From Bdellovibrio sp. (GTDB lineage Bacteria > Bdellovibrionota > UBA1018): 34,326 bases of DNA. Where the stretch lies: NCBI GenBank assembly GCA_016185105.1, contig JACPOE010000026.1:1-34326 (forward strand), written 5' to 3'. Every line of letters begins with the position of its first letter. The first letter of the stretch is position 1. Shown here piece by piece: positions 10,371-17,230 of the stretch. Made by a program: the position numbers and the translations under genes. The notes below the pieces were generated by a model that had not been told where the DNA came from, made no database searches, and saw only the letters and a program-made list of their open reading frames with translations.

Positions 10371-11693
10371 CTAAAGAAGGTTGCTGGCCAGCTCGGAAAG
10401 CTTAGAGCGCTCGCCCTTGCTCAGCGTGATGTGTGCCGAAATTGATTCATCCTTAAATCTTTCGACCAGGTAAACCAACCCATTGTTAGCTGAATCGACG
10501 TAAGGATTATCAATCTGATAACTGTCGCCTGTGAGTACAATTTTAGTGTCATCGCCTGCACGGGTCACAATCGTTTTAATTTCGTGAGGCGTGAGGTTCT
10601 GGGACTCATCAACAATCAAGTATTGCTGAGGAATGGAACGACCTCGGATGTAGGTCAAGGGCTCGATTTGAAGCAAACCCTGGTTCATTAACTCCTGACA
10701 TCCTTTGCCAGCACCTCGTCTCCCTTTGGCACTAGTGGTGCCAAAAAGAAAATCAATATTGTCATAGATAGGCTGCATCCAAGGGTTCAGTTTTTCTTCG
10801 ATGTCACCAGGCAAAAACCCGATGTCTTTACCTAAAGGAAAAACAGGCCGTGACACGAGCAGACGATGGTACACCCCTTCGTCGACGGTTTTAGCCAGTC
10901 CCGCTGCGATGGCCAAGAGGGTCTTTCCTGTTCCCGCTTTTCCGACCAAGCTAACTAGTTTGATATCGTCATTCAACAAGGCATCAATGGCGAACACCTG
11001 TTCAGCGTTCTTAGGGAAAATACCCCACAACCCATCTGAAGGCTTAAAAACTGGGACAATCGCTTCCAGTTCTCTTGAGAATCTCCCCATGGCCGTATGA
11101 TTTGGATTCGCAGCGTCCTTCAGAATGACATATTGATTCGGTTTAAAACCGTTGGCGGAGTCTTTGTAGGACAGACGTTTATTTTGATAGAACTCGTCGA
11201 TCAGATGCGCCTCTACCGAGAGGTGCGTCACGCCTGCGTAGAGCTCTTCGACAGTAACACTCGATGGCTCGTAGTCTTCAGCAGCAATACCCAAGGCGTC
11301 CGCCTTGATTCGAAGGTTCACATCCTTGGTAACAAAACTCACTGGTCTTTTGGGATGCTCTTTTTTAAGCGTAATCGCCAGGGCCAGAATTCGATTGTCG
11401 GCCTTGTCCATTTGCAATTCCATGGGAAGCGGCTGATTGCCGCCAAGCTCGACAGTGAGCATCCCTCCGCCGGGAAGTTTGACCCCCTTAGAAAGCTCCC
11501 CATCTGCACGCATATCGTCAATTAAACGTGAGAACTGGCGCGCATGACGTCCGTTTTCACTCATTTCCCTTTTGAAGCGATCAATTTCTTCAATCACAAC
11601 AATAGGAATAATAATGTCGTTGTTTCCAAACTTGTACAAAGCCTGTGGATCAAAGAGTAGTACGTTGGTGTCTAATATAAATGCTTTGCGCAA
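10371..11693 (-). CDS. phoH: PIN domain-PhoH ATPase fusion (PhoH2/YlaK type)
   Basis: 440 residues. The N-terminal PIN nuclease domain (about 1-135) starts with FILDTNVLLFDP, and further acidic positions are visible in VVIEEIDRFKRE, DKADNRILALA and FVTKDVNLR, so its metal site looks intact. The C-terminal PhoH domain (about 235-440) has Walker A LVGKAGTGKTLLAIA, Walker B YLIVDESQNLTPHEIK, the motif IVLTGDSYQIDNPY, and a conserved basic end (SKGERSKLSELAS). PhoH2 proteins are described as ATP-dependent RNA helicase/RNases. In mycobacteria they follow a PhoAT antitoxin; here the upstream gene is a membrane barrel, so I see no antitoxin partner. It is preceded by a 119-base gap with an inverted repeat and followed by a bidirectional terminator. 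Confidence 0.95.
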   Translation of the reverse strand: MRKAFILDTNVLLFDPQALYKFGNNDIIIPIVVIEEIDRFKREMSENGRHARQFSRLIDDMRADGELSKGVKLPGGGMLTVELGGNQPLPMELQMDKADNRILALAITLKKEHPKRPVSFVTKDVNLRIKADALGIAAEDYEPSSVTVEELYAGVTHLSVEAHLIDEFYQNKRLSYKDSANGFKPNQYVILKDAANPNHTAMGRFSRELEAIVPVFKPSDGLWGIFPKNAEQVFAIDALLNDDIKLVSLVGKAGTGKTLLAIAAGLAKTVDEGVYHRLLVSRPVFPLGKDIGFLPGDIEEKLNPWMQPIYDNIDFLFGTTSAKGRRGAGKGCQELMNQGLLQIEPLTYIRGRSIPQQYLIVDESQNLTPHEIKTIVTRAGDDTKIVLTGDSYQIDNPYVDSANNGLVYLVERFKDESISAHITLSKGERSKLSELASNLL

Positions 11694-11710
11694 ATTGGCC
11701 TCCTGGTGAA

Positions 11711-11769
11711 ATTTTTTTCAGAAATCGCCGTATTCCTGGATAAGACTGTAGTTCAAATCTGAAAAAAAT
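11711..11769. repeat. 12-bp inverted repeat upstream of phoH
   Basis: ATTTTTTTCAGA (11711-11722) and its exact complement TCTGAAAAAAAT (11758-11769) flank a 35-base spacer in the gap between the barrel gene and phoH. It could be an operator, a hairpin in the phoH leader, or a terminator-like element for the barrel gene. No function is shown. Confidence 0.6.
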
Positions 11770-11812
11770 CGCAAGCGAGAGCCGCATTATTTTTTTGAAT
11801 TAGTCAGAAAGC

Positions 11813-12910
11813 TTAGAGATCAAACTTAAACTGGGCATGAATCATGTAACGGCGTTCTGAAATCTGACCCAGTGTGGTACCCAACTCCTCATCGTAGGAA
11901 CTGGCAATGACCCGAATCAGGCCCAGATTGAGGCCTGCGCCAAAGGTGACATTGAATTCACTCATACCGGCATAGAGACTGAGAATTGGAAACTTCAGCT
12001 CCATCCCCAAGTGCGTCTTTTTACGCCAGTCCGCGTAATCCAAAATTCTGGCCCAATCTGCCGCAAAGGTCGCGGTCATTTCAGGGCCCTCATAGATGAA
12101 AGCGGCCCCTGCAGTGAAATTGGAACGCTGAACGTCTGCTGATCCCCCTTGAAACGAGGTATTACCAGCGTCAGTCAGTGCTACACCTAATTGGAGCCTC
12201 CATTTTTTGAACGGATAGACCAGCTGGGCTCCGAGATCGACTCCGATCCCTATCCCCGAACTCTTCAGACTATTGGTGATGGTGTTGTAGCTCAAATTCA
12301 TGATCTGGTTTACGTTCATGAATTGCATGCCTCCTGAACGCCTCAACCCTTTGAGTGCGCCACCCACTCGAAGCTCTGCTCTTCGATTCTTGAATCGTAA
12401 AACTCGAGCGCCAAATGCGATTTGGCCACCGTAGGTATTTTGGGCTCCAAACTCGCCTTGGGGACTTGCCTGATTTTGCAACCGAATGGCCGCCCAGTAG
12501 TCGTAGATTCCAGCAATTCCAAATCCAGGCGCCACCAACCCAGCACTGCCCGTAGCTTGGGCGAAATAGTTTTTACCCATGATGTTATTGAATGAGGTCG
12601 CCGAGCTACTGGAGAGGGCCGTCGTAAGGCTGTTCAAATTTGTGAAAAGATCGCCAGACGCCTGAGCATCGATGGACGCAATATTCATTGAAATTCTTTT
12701 GATCCCCGCAAGGCCAGCGGGGTTGTAGAAAATCGCTTCTTCGTCATCCGCCACCGCAACAAACGCGTTTCCCATCGCCTGCGCTCGGGCTCCACGATAA
12801 AGGGGGCGAAAATCATCTAAAGCATGTGCTGCATTCCCAAAGCTCAGACAAAGAGCCCAGCCACAAAACAGGATAGAAAGCCAACCGGTAAGCCCCCGGT
12901 TTAAAATCAT
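11813..12910 (-). CDS. Outer-membrane beta-barrel protein, PorV/FadL-like
   Basis: The frame opens at 13045, but I choose ATG 12910. It overlaps the stop of the lipoprotein gene as ATGA, has GGAG upstream, and begins a proper signal peptide (MILNRGLTGWLSILFCGWAL, cleavage near AHA), giving 365 residues. The mature start RGARAQAMGNAFVAVADDEEAIFYNPAGLAGI is the hallmark of the FadL/PorV (UPF0164-like) outer-membrane family. The rest shows alternating amphipathic strands and a terminal strand ending in Phe-x-x-Asp-Leu, suited to BAM-dependent insertion. Related PorV proteins act in transport or as shuttles in secretion. The tight coupling to a lipoprotein suggests that the two act together at the outer membrane. 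The cargo is unknown. Confidence 0.85.
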   Translation of the reverse strand: MILNRGLTGWLSILFCGWALCLSFGNAAHALDDFRPLYRGARAQAMGNAFVAVADDEEAIFYNPAGLAGIKRISMNIASIDAQASGDLFTNLNSLTTALSSSSATSFNNIMGKNYFAQATGSAGLVAPGFGIAGIYDYWAAIRLQNQASPQGEFGAQNTYGGQIAFGARVLRFKNRRAELRVGGALKGLRRSGGMQFMNVNQIMNLSYNTITNSLKSSGIGIGVDLGAQLVYPFKKWRLQLGVALTDAGNTSFQGGSADVQRSNFTAGAAFIYEGPEMTATFAADWARILDYADWRKKTHLGMELKFPILSLYAGMSEFNVTFGAGLNLGLIRVIASSYDEELGTTLGQISERRYMIHAQFKFDL

Positions 12911-13869
12911 GGAGGCCCACTCCAGGTGGTGTTTACAAAGTTTGCAATTCCAGCCGAAGCGCAAGAGTTTGCATCGGTTGCCTGCCCAGTGCAGGAATTT
13001 CGATTTCTCAGAGTCGTTGGACAACTGGAACAGCCCATCGTGCAACCGTTATGCGAACATCCATAGCTGCAGGCCGCGTTGAGTGAAGTTTGCAAAAAGA
13101 CTGAGATTGTATCGTAAACTTTCTGGGCGCTGGCAGGAGCCCCCTGATCGATATACTGAAGGCTGTCGTAGAAATTAAGAATCGCAGAAGAAAACGCACA
13201 CCCATCTCCGACGCTAGTGGCAGGAGTATCCCACGCCAAGTTCTGACTCTTATGATTATTACTGAGTGGGCTAGCATCTCGATAGAGCAGAATCCCCATT
13301 TGAGCCATGGCCACAAACAGGAGGTACGCGTTTGAGTCTCCGGTCCGGTCGTTCACTAGAAGCGAGCCCGGATTTTGAGTGCCTGAATTCACGGTGTAGG
13401 TAGGAGCAAATACGGTACCTGAATTCACGGTAGCGAGCAAAGCATCCACTGCGAGCGCGGCAGAGGTTGGCTTCTTGTCATCCGGGTTGGTAACACTTTT
13501 GAATTCCGAAACTAGAAAGTAAAAGAAACCTGCGCCGGCTAGAGAGTCTTGGAAGTTAACCAAGTTATTTAGATTAGAGAGAACATTGACTCCTGCTGAA
13601 CAGGCGTAGGCTGACGCAATCGCCAGACGTACTGCATTCGAAGTATTCACAGAAGAATAAATAGTGCTGATTGAGCTGAGAGCAGTCGCACAATCCCCTT
13701 TCGAAAGAGCGATATTCACAGCATCCAGCGCAGTGTTGACTTGAAGCTGATTTGCAAGAATATTAGCCGAATCAAACCCGGCCTGCGTGCACCCTAAGAG
13801 TGAGCAAAGCAGAGTGACAAACCCCAGCCACGAAAATGGAAAAAACCGTAATCTTCTTTTTTCTTTCAC
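12907..13869 (-). CDS. Cysteine-rich lipoprotein of unknown function
   Basis: Start chosen at GTG 13869, with AGGGAAG eight bases upstream; a TTG at 13890 is the longest alternative. This gives 320 residues. The signal peptide is basic (VKEKRRLRF) with a hydrophobic core and lipobox LLGC, placing the lipid-modified Cys at residue 27. The mature protein is Ala/Ser/Asn-rich and mostly helical, possibly repeat-like (ALDAVNIALSKGDCATALSSI is TPR-like). The C-terminal 50 residues hold seven cysteines (CSYGCSHNGCTMGCSSC and two more), likely disulfide-bonded outside the cytoplasm. A 14-base direct repeat (CCTGAATTCACGGT at 13382 and 13418) encodes the repeated TVNSGT. Its stop overlaps the start of the barrel gene by four bases, implying coupled translation and matched amounts. 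The family is not recognised. Confidence 0.8.
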   Translation of the reverse strand: MKEKRRLRFFPFSWLGFVTLLCSLLGCTQAGFDSANILANQLQVNTALDAVNIALSKGDCATALSSISTIYSSVNTSNAVRLAIASAYACSAGVNVLSNLNNLVNFQDSLAGAGFFYFLVSEFKSVTNPDDKKPTSAALAVDALLATVNSGTVFAPTYTVNSGTQNPGSLLVNDRTGDSNAYLLFVAMAQMGILLYRDASPLSNNHKSQNLAWDTPATSVGDGCAFSSAILNFYDSLQYIDQGAPASAQKVYDTISVFLQTSLNAACSYGCSHNGCTMGCSSCPTTLRNRNSCTGQATDANSCASAGIANFVNTTWSGPP

Positions 13870-13927
13870 GTCTCTCGCTTCCCTGCTCAAGGCGTCCTAT
13901 TTTTCTAAAGTACAACTCGGCTGGCAG

Positions 13928-15163
13928 TTATTTCTCCAAATACTTGACCAGTCGCTCACAACCGTTTTGAATGGACTGTTCATCCGTTGCAAAACTCAAA
14001 CGTAAAAACTCTGGCTCGCCAAACGGAGTCCCAGGCACTAATGCTACTTTTGCCTCTTCTAAAACTCTCTGCGCAAAAGCAATCGAGTCTTCTCCTGCTC
14101 TCATATAGTCCTTCACACCGATGAAAACATAAAAAGCACCTTCGGGGGCCATTACCTCTATTTTGCGGGCTTTTCGCAGAATTTCCAACATCAGTTTGCA
14201 TCTTTTGCGATAGATTTGAAGCCCTTGCTCAAAGTAAGAATCAGGAAGTTTTAGGGCGGCAAGACTTGCCCACTGAGCCAAGGAATTGATCCCCGAAGTG
14301 CTCTGCCCTTGTAGTGTAATCATTCCCTGAGTAACGTTTTCGGGAGCCACCGACCAACCGATCCTCCAGCCAGTCATTGCTGCACTCTTTGACATTCCGT
14401 TGACTGTCACCGTGCGATCCCTTAACCCAGGTGCAGCGTTCAAGAAGGAACAAAAGGGAGTGTCGCCCAAAATAATTCGGTCATAGATTTCATCGCTCAC
14501 CACCCAGGTATTTTCAGCTCCGGGGGTGCTTTGAATCACTTCAGCCAAGGCGGCAAATTCTGCCTTGGAATAAAGACTTCCGGTGGGATTACTAGGGGAA
14601 TTTAGAATTAAGATCTTCACTTTCGAGCTCAGTGCATTTTTCAATTGCTCAGGTTGGATCTTGAACTGGTTAGCGAGAGTCGATGGGATGAATTTAGGAA
14701 TTCCACCCGCCAGCTTGACCATTTCAGGATAGCTTAACCAATAAGGAGTAGGAATCAGAACCTCATCGCCTGGATCCAACAACGCTAGCATCGAATTAAA
14801 CAACGCTTGTTTTCCGCCGTTGGTCACAATCACATTCGCCGCTTTCCAGGCCTGGGAGCGCACCACTTCTGGCTGTTGTGCGTTGGTTTTCGCTGCAATG
14901 GCTTCCCGAAGTTCCGTTATCCCAGGAGCAGGTGTGTATTTAGAACGATTTTTTTGCAAAGACTCGATCACTGCTTCCTTTGCGGCATCTGGAACATTAA
15001 AATCAGGTTCTCCAGCCGTTAGGTTAATCACATCTTCCCCGCGGGCCTTCATTGCCTGCACGGTAGCATTCAATTTCAAGGTCGCACTCTCGGAAACACC
15101 ATCTAATCGACGAGAAAGAGGGCCTTGAGAATTTTTTGGCTTACTAGATTTAGAATCTGACAT
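13928..15163 (-). CDS. PLP-dependent aspartate-type aminotransferase (class I, subgroup beta)
   Basis: 411 residues, cytoplasmic. Fold type I aminotransferase with INLTAGEPDFNVP, KYTPAPGITELREAIA, the NGGKQALFN cofactor loop, NSPSNPTGSLYSK, VVSDEIYDRI, and the PLP-lysine motif NGMSKSAAMTGWRIGW. These match bacterial class I-beta aspartate aminotransferases (often named aspC or aatA), which interconvert aspartate and oxaloacetate with 2-oxoglutarate/glutamate. Some members also use prephenate, so substrate range is not certain. An N-terminal extension of about 15 Ser/Lys/Pro-rich residues precedes the core. Start ATG 15163 has AAGGAAG overlapping the end of coaD 13 bases upstream, so it belongs to the rsmD-coaD transcript. 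Confidence 0.93.
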   Translation of the reverse strand: MSDSKSSKPKNSQGPLSRRLDGVSESATLKLNATVQAMKARGEDVINLTAGEPDFNVPDAAKEAVIESLQKNRSKYTPAPGITELREAIAAKTNAQQPEVVRSQAWKAANVIVTNGGKQALFNSMLALLDPGDEVLIPTPYWLSYPEMVKLAGGIPKFIPSTLANQFKIQPEQLKNALSSKVKILILNSPSNPTGSLYSKAEFAALAEVIQSTPGAENTWVVSDEIYDRIILGDTPFCSFLNAAPGLRDRTVTVNGMSKSAAMTGWRIGWSVAPENVTQGMITLQGQSTSGINSLAQWASLAALKLPDSYFEQGLQIYRKRCKLMLEILRKARKIEVMAPEGAFYVFIGVKDYMRAGEDSIAFAQRVLEEAKVALVPGTPFGEPEFLRLSFATDEQSIQNGCERLVKYLEK

Positions 15164-15176
15164 TTTAAAACTTCCT

Positions 15177-15686
15177 TTAGTTTTTCTTCTTGAGCTTCAG
15201 CGGAATTTTCTCTTTGAGTCGATCGGAGACCAAATCGGGAACATAGGGAGAAACATCACCGCCGTAGTGGAAAAGCTCTTTAATCATTGTGGAGCTTACA
15301 AAGTAGAGGTTCTGAGCCGTCATCATGAACAAGGTCTCAACGTCGGGGTTCAATTGTTTGTTCATACTCGCCATCATAAATTCGTACTCGAAATCACTTG
15401 CCGCTCGAAGCCCTCGAATGACGGCCGAGATATGATTTTCTCGAGCATAGTCCATGATCAGACCCTCCCAACGATCCACTCGCACCCCTTTACGAGAAGC
15501 TGTCACTTCTCGAATCAATTGAACTCTCTCATCAGGAGTAAAAAGGGGGTTCTTGTGACCCGCCCCCGCAACTACAATGATGATTTCAGAAAATAAACTT
15601 AAACTGCGATCCAAAATATCCAAATGACCATTTGTAATCGGATCAAAGGATCCGGGGTAAATTGCTTTTCTGATTTTTTGAGGCAT
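15177..15686 (-). CDS. coaD: Phosphopantetheine adenylyltransferase
   Basis: Catalyses the fourth step of coenzyme A synthesis, 4'-phosphopantetheine plus ATP to dephospho-CoA. The signature AIYPGSFDPITNGHLDIL with the TxGH nucleotidyltransferase motif is at the N terminus. AVIRGLRAASDFEYEFMMA and FVSSTMIKEL are also typical. I choose ATG 15686, giving 169 residues, close to the family's 160-170. A GTG at 15704 would add six residues, and neither start has a convincing ribosome binding site. It lies between rsmD and the aminotransferase, and rsmD-coaD is a common bacterial pairing. Identification is secure. Confidence 0.96.
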   Translation of the reverse strand: MPQKIRKAIYPGSFDPITNGHLDILDRSLSLFSEIIIVVAGAGHKNPLFTPDERVQLIREVTASRKGVRVDRWEGLIMDYARENHISAVIRGLRAASDFEYEFMMASMNKQLNPDVETLFMMTAQNLYFVSSTMIKELFHYGGDVSPYVPDLVSDRLKEKIPLKLKKKN

Positions 15687-15750
15687 AGGAGCGCAAGATA
15701 CCACCGCACCTGAAAGGGCGCAAATCGCGGACGAAAACTTTTTTCAGCCT

Positions 15751-16314
15751 TTATTTTTTTTGAAAATGAGTGAGTCGACTATCGCCGTATTCTTTTTCAC
15801 GAACTTTTGTCAGAAGCGACGTTTCATCAGGCAGCGAAGAAATTTTAGATTTCTGAACTCCCCATTCCAAACAAAACTTATTTCCTGAAGACAATAGTTT
15901 TTCCCAGGGAAGGTCGTTCAAGAGCCTTTCTTCCCAACTCTCCTCATAAGGGGGATCGGCTAAGACTAAGTCAAAGGGTGCCCAACGAAAAACTCGATCT
16001 ATGGCCTCTGGCAAGGGGTGGTGGATAATCTGGATCTGATCGATCACCTTTAAGGTCAACGCGTTTTCCCGAATGACTTTCACCGCTGCTGAAGAAGACT
16101 CCACAAAGACAACCTGAGATGCCCCTCGAGATAGCGCCTCAAAACCCAGTGCACCACACCCAGCAAACAAATCTAAAACCCGCGCGTCCGGAATTTCCAT
16201 TTGAAGAGAATTAAAAAGGGCCTGACGAAGCTTAGCCTGAGTAGGACGGGTAGTCTGACCGCCCACCGTACGAAGAGTACGTCCACGAAAATTTCCTGAT
16301 GTAAGTCGAATCAT
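15751..16314 (-). CDS. rsmD: 16S rRNA (guanine(966)-N2)-methyltransferase
   Basis: 187 residues, the normal RsmD size. It methylates G966 of 16S rRNA during 30S assembly using S-adenosylmethionine. Visible: IRLTSGNFRGRTLRT at the N terminus, TRPTQAKLRQALFNSL, SAM-binding motif VLDLFAGCGALGFEALSRGA, acidic VFVESS, and catalytic DPPY in LVLADPPYEESW. AGGGTG lies a suitable distance before ATG 16314. It is followed by coaD in the usual order. Confidence 0.96.
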   Translation of the reverse strand: MIRLTSGNFRGRTLRTVGGQTTRPTQAKLRQALFNSLQMEIPDARVLDLFAGCGALGFEALSRGASQVVFVESSSAAVKVIRENALTLKVIDQIQIIHHPLPEAIDRVFRWAPFDLVLADPPYEESWEERLLNDLPWEKLLSSGNKFCLEWGVQKSKISSLPDETSLLTKVREKEYGDSRLTHFQKK

Positions 16315-16370
16315 AAAAAATCACCCTGATTCGAAGAACCGGGCGCTCCGAAAAGTGGAATAGCGCGAAG

Positions 16371-17063
16371 CTAGGCGGCGTGCTTTTTGCCGTGAAGACC
16401 TGCCGATGTCCCTTTTTTCATTCTGAGCGGGATTCGCAACTCTGCTCCATCGGCAAGATAAACGTGAATTGAGTCTTCCACAAAGGAAATTCCAACTTCC
16501 TGGCCTGTTGTCTCATGACGAAGGCGAACTGCCATCGACCCCTGAACTAAAAGGGTCAAGGCCCCTCCCAGCCCGTCCATGATTGAGGACGCATCTAAAG
16601 CCTGATTCTCTTTTAAGTGAGCATAGGTCTCTTCCAGCCAGCCTTCTTCTCCTGAAGCGGAGACTGACTCAGCCGGTGTAGGTTTTGTAGATGGGGACAT
16701 AGAAACTCCTGAGGACTCGGGTTTCCTCTGAACTTTGACGCCCGAGGGGTTTGTGTCTTCCTCTGAGACAGGTTCTGGCACAAGTTGGGGACCGAACTCA
16801 TCTAGTGGAGGAGTCTTAGTCAAATTGGAAGTCGCTCTCGCTGAGGGTGCTGTCCCAGTGCTGACAGGAGTAGAAACTGTTGCCTTCATATCTTCCCTCA
16901 ACTCTTCGATTTCACTCATTATTTTATCAATATTGTCGTCCTCTTTGATGCCGGCAGAGGACCGCTCTGATGTGGGTGGGGGAGGATCCAAAAATTCTGG
17001 AGGAATCTCTGGAAGAGACTCTGCTTCTTTGGAAAGTTTTTCACTCTTCTTTTCATTGCCCAT
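16371..17063 (-). CDS. Hypothetical protein with disordered N-terminal half
   Basis: 230 residues, no signal peptide or membrane segment. The first 150 residues are low-complexity, rich in Pro, Ser, Thr, Glu and Lys (EFLDPPPPTSERSS, a short coiled stretch DKIMSEIEELREDMK). They are followed by a compact C-terminal domain of about 80 residues (EGWLEETYAHLKENQAL ... ALTLLVQGSMAVRLRHETTG, GISFVEDSIHVYLADGAELRIPLR) that looks alpha plus beta. I do not recognise it. It is the first gene of the run leading into rsmD and is divergent from the 933-residue gene across a 167-base AT-rich gap that must hold both promoters. I could not pick out convincing promoter boxes there. Confidence 0.75.
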   Translation of the reverse strand: MGNEKKSEKLSKEAESLPEIPPEFLDPPPPTSERSSAGIKEDDNIDKIMSEIEELREDMKATVSTPVSTGTAPSARATSNLTKTPPLDEFGPQLVPEPVSEEDTNPSGVKVQRKPESSGVSMSPSTKPTPAESVSASGEEGWLEETYAHLKENQALDASSIMDGLGGALTLLVQGSMAVRLRHETTGQEVGISFVEDSIHVYLADGAELRIPLRMKKGTSAGLHGKKHAA

Positions 17064-17230
17064 GTTTGAGGTCCTATTAGGAAATCGGAATAATTAGAAA
17101 AGAAGTTAAATTTTTTAAGGGGTTCTCGCAGGGCGTTATCTTATTTGAGCAGCTTTTTTCATAGCAATGGAATCCCCTCCCCTGTTATTCGTTTCTTTTG
17201 GAAGTTTTGTTTTTAATTTAATGGGGTTCT

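Noticed and set aside
10371..11693. PhoH2 as part of a toxin-antitoxin pair
   Set aside because: No small antitoxin gene precedes it. The upstream neighbour is an outer-membrane barrel gene more than 100 bases away.
12911..13045. A 45-residue N-terminal extension of the PorV/FadL-like barrel
   Set aside because: It would bury the signal peptide and lies wholly inside the lipoprotein gene. The ATGA overlap start fits far better.
13382..13431. A 14-base direct repeat in the lipoprotein gene as a mobile-element footprint
   Set aside because: The copies are exactly 12 codons apart and encode the repeated TVNSGT, so it is a small internal coding duplication.
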